NCBI GenBank assembly: GCA_004151065.3
Contig: NWUY0300081649.1
Location: 1-15,665 of the forward strand
Source: Larix sibirica
Taxonomy: Eukaryota > Streptophyta > Pinopsida > Pinales > Pinaceae
DNA: 15,665 bases
Direction: 5' to 3'
Below the pieces are notes generated by a model that saw only the letters and a program-made list of their open reading frames with translations, was not told the origin of the DNA and did no database searches. Position 1 is the first letter of the stretch, and each line of letters starts with the position of its first letter. Below are positions 8,800-15,665 of the stretch, in pieces. A program made the translations under genes and the position numbers.

Positions 8800-9688
8800 A
8801 GATGTTTCCAAAGACATCTATGTTCCATATATTTAATTTTCCGTAGATGTTCTCTAGTAATTGTTGAAGCTGGTACATTTTGGATCCATAATGTTTTAGA
8901 TGTTCTTCCCACCATGGAGATAAAGAATCCATAAATGTAGGATATTCTAGCTAAAATTTTCCAAAGAAGAAAGGTTTGTTTTGTGAGAAACCTGCCAAGT
9001 CAATCTCTAGGTTGATTGGAAAATGACCCAATCCATCTCTAATTAGTATTCATGATCAAAGAGATAACCCTTGACATACAAGCTATTAAGAGAGTAGGAA
9101 TATGTCTAGGGCAGAAGCAATTTGTTGGGAGCATCCTCTTATGTTGTTTCAGGTGTGCAAGATAGTATTTGGTTCAAGGTCCACTAAGCGCATAGATTGA
9201 ATGATGGTGTTGAAATATTTTATTGCAGAGTCGAGATGATTGATGCTCCCTCGTTTTTCCATAGGTATTTTTATTGTATTAAAATCCCCTTCCATTATCC
9301 AAAAGGGGGCTTGAGAGAGATCTCAAAGGTGGTGGAGTGAGTCAAGGAATTTTAGTGGGCCATATACATTTCTATGAAATCCATGGGATTTTGAGCCAAT
9401 GGTGTGGAAGTTGGAAGAGAGGGTGTGAGCAATACAGAAAAATTATGATAATGAGATAATATTAAGATTCGATAAGATCGTCATTCCTCCAACTTAGCCT
9501 CTAGTGTCTACATAAATAGGTTGAATCACTTTCCAACAGAATCGAGCTATGCTTTGAAGGAAATCAGAGGAGAATTTTGTCTCTTGAGTCATAAAAAATG
9601 AAGGGGATTCTTGATATTTCTTTGATCGAAGAGTACACTTCTTACTCTTCCATTGTATCCCTCAAATATTCTGGGAAAGAACCTTCAT
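8800..9688 (-). pseudogene. LINE 2 ORF2 endonuclease domain, broken
   Basis: ORF2 begins at ATG 9688-9686 with MKVLSQNI, a TGA and GIQWKSKK. This is the L..SWN.RGL box with Trp lost and Arg turned to stop (CGA to TGA). Further boxes: QETK with the catalytic Glu (near 9592-9577), WIMEGDFNTIKIPMEKRGSI (about 9300-9241), IASALDIFLLS with the Asp kept (about 9120-9088), then GLGHFPINLEID where the family has GSDH. The catalytic Asp is therefore Gly while the final His remains. Next comes the typical post-endonuclease linker, with WLEYPTF-like, PWWEEH and NIDVFGNIFEAIK segments (about 8950-8800). The domain would cut target DNA; it cannot here. Confidence 0.88.
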
Positions 9689-10139
9689 GGGTAACTTTAT
9701 TAAGAGGAAGGAAGGGACTGGATCCATTCTGAAATAGATATATGATTTACTAATGAGATGAGATTCTCCCCTAGTTTTGCGATTTTTTTCTAGTTGGTTT
9801 TTTTACCTCTCTTTGCATCTTTTCAGATTCCCATGAGAATCGAGGACTCCCTACTTGAATCAGTTCCTAGGGTCCCTTTGAGATGATTTGGGGAAGATGA
9901 GCAACCATCAAGTTTGGATTCAAATTATCGAAAGGAACTTTTGATTAGTTGGAGATAGGGAACAATTATTTTGTAGATCTCTTTGTTTATGAACACATAT
10001 GATGTTTATCAAAGCAATGTCATCCAAATCTATGTAGTCTTCTTCTTGTTCTTGAATAACATGGTCACCTTCTTCCATGGGGCTGTATTCTATTGGATCG
10101 ATTTTCCTTCTTTTAACAAGCTAATATTTAGGGGACTGC

Positions 10140-10960
10140 ATGACCTCTTCTTTGTATCCAAAATCTACACATTCATGTTTGTTTTGAGCTCTCTCTTCTT
10201 CTCCGAGGAGGTTGAGTTGGTTTTAATGTTTTCTAGGATGGGTTTTGACCTGGGTTGTGCTATTATTCCTGTGGCTCTTGTTTTTGGTGGATACCGAGAT
10301 AAACCCATCAATATTTTCTTGAGGGGGGAATGGGGGGGTATGAAAAGGTAGAATTCTTGGTATGTATATTCATGTTCATGGAATTTTATACAATGGAATA
10401 GTGTGTGTTCATAATCTAAATTTTGGATTTGGTCAGAGTAGATTGAAATATTATGCAAATAGCTTTGGCAAGGGGTTTTGAGACATTTATGTGAATGTAT
10501 ATTCAAGAAAAAGAAGTATACCTAGCCTGCTTGGTTACTTCCGATATTTTTATGAGATTTCTTAGAATACTATTGATTTCTATGAGGGTTAGGGTTTCTT
10601 ACAACCCCATGAATTTGTAGATTAGGGCGTGGTCTTGCATATATTTCTGTGGGAACTCAACTTGGATGAAGTAAATTCCAATTTTGGAATCAAGTTGTAT
10701 TTGGGGAAATACAGTGTGACTGCATGCAAAGAATGATTTTGATCAAGATGTGATTTTGCATCAAGATGAGTCACTTTGACGGTTGTTGCAGTGATGATCG
10801 ATTGATCAATTCCGGTCAAGCTAGTAAACTTAGATAGTATAGGCATCAATGATTTCCCATGGTGGTGAGGAGGAACTATTTCATTACGATATGAGGCAGC
10901 CCCACTATCTCTCTATGTTGATGCTTTTGGAGATTTCAAAATTGAAGAAGTGAAACCATA
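10140..10960 (-). pseudogene. LINE 2 ORF1 (DUF4283/zinc-knuckle type), internally deleted
   Basis: Minus-strand text includes QDHALIYKFMGL (about 10640-10590), then LIKISEVTKQARYTS (about 10555-10505), HNISIYSDQIQNLDYE and a knuckle remnant HCIKFHEHEYTYQEF (10395-10351). The family has an RNA-binding DUF4283 core of roughly 80 more residues between the KFMGL and KISEVTKQ segments; it is missing here. The CCHC knuckle keeps its spacing, but three of four ligands are replaced: Cys (10392-10390) stays, while the others are Phe, Tyr and Phe. A 113-codon open stretch (10506-10165) carries the knuckle and a Pro/Ser/Lys-rich tail. ORF1 proteins coat element RNA; this copy cannot be normal. Confidence 0.78.
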
Positions 10961-13775
10961 GAGGGAGGTCATAGTGAAAATATATGCTTTCTTTCTCAAC
11001 TCTAGTATTATGTTTGTAAATCATTATCTTCAAAATATTGCTTAAGGAATTTCTAAGAATTAAAACATTCATCGTTTGAGATTATATTTGTAGAAAACTA
11101 TGAATAAGAGGGGGCCTTGGATATCTTCCTATGAAATTTTAGAATTTTAATAAGATGAGAAGCATGTGAAACTATTCAATTCTCCTTATAATCCAAATCT
11201 AGAAACTTGTTTTATTGGATTTGCATAAAATCCTTTATTTGTTGCTACAACTCTTCAAATTACCTCAAATAAAACATTGTTCTATAAGATACCACTATCT
11301 TTCCTAATACTTTGCTATGGATTTTCCTTTCCATTATAGATGTCCTCTACACAACTAAAGGTTAGATTACACCACTAATTGTCATGCCTTTGTCAGCTCA
11401 TGGTTGCATCTCTTAATACTATGAAAAAGTTTAGATAATTCACACATAAAACATATGTTTCCATAATTATACGCCATTATTTGAAAGAGAATATGGGAAA
11501 TCCAAACTAAGGTTCCTCCAAAAACCATGTTAATTGCAATGTCATTAACCTTGCCTTAATTATTTCCCAAGTTATAAGATACAGCATGAATGTAATTCAC
11601 TAATCACTCATAGTTGTGGAAGATTATATTTGGAATAAGGGGCATGAGTTCAAACTCATAAATATTATCTAATTAAGAGAACCACATAAAATAAAATGAT
11701 GATGCATCGAACCATTATTTGGTAGAAGAGCCAATGTTGTTAATCATTGGGATATATGGGGAGAGTAAATTCGTTAAATTCCATCCTCTCTAGATCATTG
11801 TGAATGGACATATGGTTGAAAATTTCATTATGAGAAATTAATTAGATAAATTATGATGTATATCTAATCTTGACAAACCTACGAAGCCTAGGCAGAGAGG
11901 AAGCACACCAACAAAAAGTAATTAATCACTAGATAATATTCAATAGCAAGAAATAAAATAATAAAAACAATAAAGATTGCAATAATTGTCCTTAGAAAAA
12001 TGGCTTTTATTTATTATTATATCAACTTGACTTTATATAGGATGACAAAAGTGTCCAAACAAATGAGGAAAAAAATTATAAACTTGTTCAGTTTCCCAAA
12101 GAGATGGAAATATGCATCTACATGAATGCATGTAAATACAAGTCATAACGAAAAGCATTAAATAAGGAGAATCCCCTCAGTGGCTACTCTCCTAGTTTGA
12201 AAATAATATCTAAATTAACACATCCTACTTTCACAGAATGATTAGGTTGTTTGCTCAGTCATTGGAGTTGTGCATGGCTAGTATGAAGGGTACAATATCC
12301 TTGGGCAGTGCAACCAAGGATCTATATACATAATCTCCTCCCAGTTTAGTTTTAATTTAATATAGAGAGACTATGCCTCCTTGCAAGTTAGAGTAAGAAC
12401 CCAACAAACCAAATAATAATAAATAGACACAATTAACTAGATGCATAGTTGAAATGTAATAATACTTTTCATATTTTATTAATGAAAATGGGGAAGTTAT
12501 AAGGCCTCCATTACAATCATTTGAATAGATGTCTAATGCCAATGATTTTACATTATCAACACCACTGCAATCTCTCTTCTTGTGAATACAATTAATTAGG
12601 AAAATTATTTTTACCTAGCACCTCTATCAACCACGATTAATACAAACTAGACATTTCCGTCACAAGCCAAATATATGTTTCTCATTCATGGCTAGATAGT
12701 TTTATAGAAAAAAATTGTATGTCAAATATTTCCAACCTTCCAACTACCATTGGTTTGTCTTAAAGATGATTAACACCATTGTACCAAGATTGTTTAATAT
12801 TCCTGGCAATTATTTTATACCATTTCTTATTTATTTTAAACCATAGTTTTTTGAATGATAATTTATGGCTGTATAATTTACTTTGATGGGTGCATTATCC
12901 ACTGCTTTAATAAAAACAATGTCTGTCTTCATTTTCTTTTGAATGGAAATAATTTGTTTATGAATACATCATGCCACTAGAGATACTTTTATTAGAAGAA
13001 TGATTCCCAAATATCAGCTAGAATATTGTTGTTATATCATCTACAACCAAGCATTTCTTTTGTACACACTTTTTTAGTGGCCTTTTTTGTAGCTAGGATT
13101 GTGAGAGGTATTCTCTTTTTCCATGGTATTATTGTAGCAACACAAAATAGATGGATTATGATGAAGTTAAGACAGAAACCATTAAAAAAATTAAATGTTA
13201 AAGATAGATGATTTCACTAGGGATGCTCCTACATTAGACTACCTTGGTTGGAAAAATTGAGCATCTTGCTCAAAATGTAGTATAACAAAAGGTGTAGAGT
13301 GAACATTCTCTTGTACCCCTCTTTGTTCCTAAAACTCATAACATCTCTTTCAATTTCGTAATCCATAATTTTTCTCCATCAACCCCACTTTTTGACATCT
13401 CTTCTATTTGTTGTGAATAATTTTCCAAGATTATATTACCTCCTTTTATTTTACCTTCATTGGTGCTTCCTCTCTTACATCTCTCCAACTCAATAGTGCT
13501 TATTGCTACCCCTAAATCCCTCTTAGAAACTATTCTTGATAATTACTACATAAAATACACAATTATAGCATTCTCCTCAATGTCAATATTTCCTTTTAGC
13601 CATCTCCCTTGTGAACACATCCTCCACTTTCTCTATTGTATTTCCTCCAAAACAAATTATCACATAAAGCATTATAATAATGAAAAACCTCATAAGTGTG
13701 ACTATTTAAAAAGTGTTTTGTTATAACACCCATGTTTTTCCTTTTTCTTTTATGTAGTTCATTGCTACATAAGTT
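10961..13775. other. Long AT-rich spacer, no recognised gene
   Basis: No protein family could be recognised on either strand. Short open stretches occur (for example minus 11555-11385, minus 12542-12357 and plus 13026-13211), but they lack motif support and sit in A/T-rich sequence. The region 11880-12080 has A-rich then T-rich tracts with a TTTATATAGG word, of unknown meaning. The one stretch with more coding-like composition is listed separately at 13339-13542. Confidence 0.5.
13339..13542 (-). other. Unassigned 68-codon open stretch, K/E-rich
   Basis: Between a TAA (13545-13543) and a TGA (13338-13336) the minus strand is open for 68 codons, with a hydrophilic charged peptide (for example RIVSKRDLGVAISTIELER and SQQIEEMSKSGVDGEKLW). 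It has no ATG near its start, and the frame continues for another 22 codons past the TGA. Composition is more protein-like than neighbouring frames, but I cannot name a family; an old exon or element remnant is possible. Confidence 0.2.
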
Positions 13776-14118
13776 GATGAACGTTGGGTGATGGGAGCAG
13801 TGATGGTGGTGACTTCTTTCGGGCTTCTCTGATGGGGAGGTTGTTTCGCTGCTTCCTGGGTATGGAGTTGGTAAGTGCTTTGTTGGTCATCAACATTCTT
13901 GTATGCGTGGTTTCTGGGTTTCTTTTTTGTCGTGGACATGGGTTGATTTTTTATCCTCTAAGGGTTGTCAAATAGTGGTCGTGAAGTCCGACTTGTCTCC
14001 CTAGAGATAAGCCGAGTACAACCAAGCTAATATAAGTTGGAATAGTGGGATAAATCCATTGTTTGACTTCTCTATTGTGTTTTGGTCTGTTTTCCTTTTT
14101 ATATTTCTGGGTAGTCAC
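13776..14118 (+). other. Probable LINE 3 5' untranslated region
   Basis: GC-richer than the sequence before it and lacking any recognisable protein, it lies directly upstream of ORF1. Two short overlapping open frames on opposite strands (plus 13784-13975, minus 13939-13721) show no family resemblance and are taken as chance. LINE 5' UTRs usually hold an internal promoter; none could be pinpointed. Confidence 0.5.
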
Positions 14119-15659
14119 ATGAGGGTGACGTGTAAGTTGGTGGGTCACAACTTTTTTCCGAGTTCCTCTGATATGGGCGCTTGTGGCGTTGAGTCCCTTT
14201 CATCATACCTGCAAGGATTGGGACTTGGCCATAGAGGGTATTGGGAGTAGGTGGCTTCGAGGGGGGGTATTATCTCAGGAAATGTCAAACCAGAACCTAA
14301 ATTTGCGGTGGAATTTGTGTCTTGGCTAGAACCTCTAGTGCTTCATGGTGGTAGGGTTTCTTGACATTTTTCTCATGAGGAAGATGGGAATATGACTAAC
14401 CGTAGCCGTACAGACCCTATTTTTGATAAGTAGGGGCCCTTTGCTTTGAAAGGTAAAAAACTGCGTGCTGATAAACCACCCATCACCGTCGAAAGAGAGA
14501 AGAAGGGTCAACCGTTCTGTTTTCTCAGAAACGATGTGACTTTCTATATGGTGATGGCACTCAGCCAGCAACTGCTCATAGGAAAATTCGAATATCTGAA
14601 ACTAAAACATGCTGAGGTTCTTTCCTGGGTCTGTGGAAAATGGAAGCCCTTTATCGTCAACATACCTAGGGTTTTAATGTTATCGAACAGTTGTATGGTT
14701 TTTTTGTTCTTATCGAAAGAGGATCGACGAGCTATCGAAAGTCAGTACTGGGTTCTGGCTCATTAGTATTGTCACGTTGGCATGATGTATTCGACCCTAG
14801 GAAGGAAAAATTGTCATGGTGCCATCTGTGGGTCTTGTTACTGGATTTTCCATTACAATGTTGGAGTTTTAAATATTTCCTGGAGGTAGCTAATTCTATT
14901 GTCCAACTCATTCTTATTGAGAAAGATGCCCTGGTTGGGTCGGACAGGAATACCCTCCGAGTGCTGGTTGACTAGGATTATGAAAAGGGCCTACCTAGTG
15001 AACTGGAGGTTGTGTGGGAGGGAGATTCTTTTTTCCAATGCTTGGATTATTGGCGTATACCTTTTCGCTATCAACGGTGTAAGGGCGTTGGACATTCGAA
15101 AGATGATTGCTCATCTGGGAGGAACCGGTCGGGGTCTGGAAAGGAAGGTGTTTATTCGAGTTCTCAGGATGGATCGGATGATTTTATAAAGTGCCTTATG
15201 TCGCTGGACTATAGTTCGACACATGAATGTATACTTATGTTCGCTAAAATTCTTCTTACCATCTTTAAGTTTCTACCTGCAAAATAAATCTACAATTCTC
15301 TATCCTTTTGCGATTTTCCTTTGGGAGGAAAGTATGTTGGCTCTTGCGATGGTTCAGCCTTGCCTCCTTTGTTCTCTCCTCTTATTAATCATTCTTTGAA
15401 TGATATCCCTCATTCGGTGGTTTTATAGTCAAGGGTTACATCGCCCCTTGATGATCCCCTCTCTGTTTTGAATCCTATACTCTCTATTTCAAATGACCTT
15501 GTGGTGGATTTGCCTCTCACTACACCTTCTTTGCATACTGAACTGTATTCTGTTTTCCCTCATAGGGGTGTTCCTGTTACTTCTGTTGTTGAGGAGGTAA
15601 ATCCTTTAGGGATCTTGTTTTCTCTGACGCAAGGTCACCCGACAAGGGTTCTTGCTTAA
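14119..15659 (+). pseudogene. LINE 3 ORF1 (DUF4283 + zinc knuckle), broken
   Basis: The frame starts at ATG 14119 or 14173 and reads EPKFAVEFVSWLEPLV and GPFALKGKKLRADKPPITVE, with stops at 14248 (TAG), 14362 (TGA) and 14431 (TAG). From 14446 it is open to about 14755. A frameshift there moves it to the frame that continues LVLSRWHDVFDPRKEKLSW, WVLLLDFPLQCWSF (the DUF4283 'VW.RL..LP...W' box) and VWEGDSFFQCLDYWRIPF. The knuckle follows at 15069-15110: Y-QR-C-KGVG-H-SKDD-C, where the first Cys of CX2CX4HX4C is Tyr. More stops are at 14973 (TAG), 15285 (TAA) and 15426 (TAG). A Ser/Pro/Leu-rich tail ends at TAA 15657-15659. ORF1 binds element RNA; this copy is dead but the least eroded of the three. 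Confidence 0.85.
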
Positions 15660-15665
15660 CAATTA

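Larger units (their letters stand above)
7450..10960 (-). mobile_element. LINE relic 2 (plant L1-type, ORF1 + ORF2 remnants)
   Basis: Read on the minus strand the element runs ORF1 (10960 to about 10140), a spacer, then ORF2 (ATG at 9688, endonuclease to about 8800, reverse transcriptase to about 7640). The layout, the ORF1 zinc knuckle, the EGDFNTI and MEKRG endonuclease text and the CNV..IIT..IAN RT text match plant L1-type LINEs. All parts carry stops and frameshifts. The 3' limit near 7450 is uncertain: weak KS-x-FFFN-like similarity fades there, and no poly-A tail or target-site duplication is visible. The ORF1 5' limit near 10960 is also approximate. Confidence 0.88.
13776..15665 (+). 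mobile_element. LINE relic 3 (plant L1-type), 5' region and ORF1, cut by window end
   Basis: GC content rises visibly near 13776 and stays up to the window end, marking a different, younger insertion. The first 350-400 nt carry no recognised protein and are read as the 5' UTR. ORF1 follows with DUF4283-type text and a zinc-knuckle region. ORF2 would begin beyond the window. The element lies head-to-head with LINE 2. The 5' boundary is set by composition only; no target-site duplication can be checked without the 3' end. Confidence 0.8.

Noticed and set aside
9983-10351. Plus-strand 122-codon open frame, hydrophobic
   Set aside because: The longest plus-strand frame in this part is partly antisense to LINE 2 ORF1 (10506-10165). 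Its hydrophobicity follows from reading a K/E/N-rich coding strand backwards.
11385-11555. Minus-strand 57-codon open stretch with a TLVWIS segment, faintly like a DUF4283 box
   Set aside because: The resemblance is only a few residues, and no neighbouring ORF1 text could be found, so it is not reported as a LINE remnant.
12350-12990. Minus-strand text VFIKAVDNAP, faintly like DUF659 of hAT-related transposase genes
   Set aside because: The match is a single short phrase. The expected following boxes are absent and stops are frequent, so it is probably chance.
14335-14571. Minus-strand 78-codon open frame over LINE 3
   Set aside because: It is antisense to ORF1 text that is recognisable on the plus strand.
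14899-15189. Plus-strand 96-codon open frame overlapping LINE 3 ORF1
   Set aside because: The alternative frame at the same bases carries the knuckle and the DUF4283 continuation, so this one is a shadow.

Overview
The window looks like nuclear intergenic DNA from a large, repeat-rich plant genome. It is AT-rich and dominated by decayed non-LTR retrotransposons (LINEs) whose ORF1 and ORF2 proteins are of plant type. No bacterial or organellar gene organisation, operon, rRNA, tRNA or CRISPR array is visible. A gymnosperm-like genome would fit the amount of old, mutated element sequence, but this is inference; nothing here names a species.

Layout. (1) Positions 1-230 are clearly GC-richer and hold what looks like the 5' end of a host gene on the minus strand: a short leader with a telo-box, an ATG at 112 and 37 open codons running off the window edge. 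(2) From about 232 to 2270 lies a minus-strand LINE relic with an APE-type endonuclease and the first half of a reverse transcriptase. It breaks off exactly where the GC-rich gene-like segment begins. (3) Positions 2280-3830 are AT-rich and without genes, apart from a roughly 100-bp tandem duplication. (4) Positions 3836-4190 hold two overlapping unrecognised open frames. (5) Positions 4200-5580 show no gene and are strikingly G-poor on the plus strand. (6) From about 5590 to 6895 on the minus strand lies a pseudogene for a coiled-coil protein ending in a G-patch-like domain, broken by many stops. It is the least ordinary item in the window. A perfect 28-bp tandem repeat sits just upstream. 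(7) From about 7450 to 10960 lies a second minus-strand LINE of the plant L1 type, with relics of ORF1 (DUF4283 remnant and eroded zinc knuckle) and ORF2 (endonuclease and reverse transcriptase). (8) Positions 10960-13775 are AT-rich with no recognisable gene; one K/E-rich open stretch lies on the minus strand. (9) From about 13776 to the window end is a third LINE on the plus strand, with a GC-richer 5' region and ORF1 only. It is the best preserved of the three and lies head-to-head with the second.

None of the elements could be autonomous. Each has in-frame stops, frameshifts and replaced catalytic or zinc-binding residues. Several of the stops read like C-to-T changes at CAG and CGA codons, the decay expected of methylated plant transposons. 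The only candidate for a working gene is the partial frame at the left edge.
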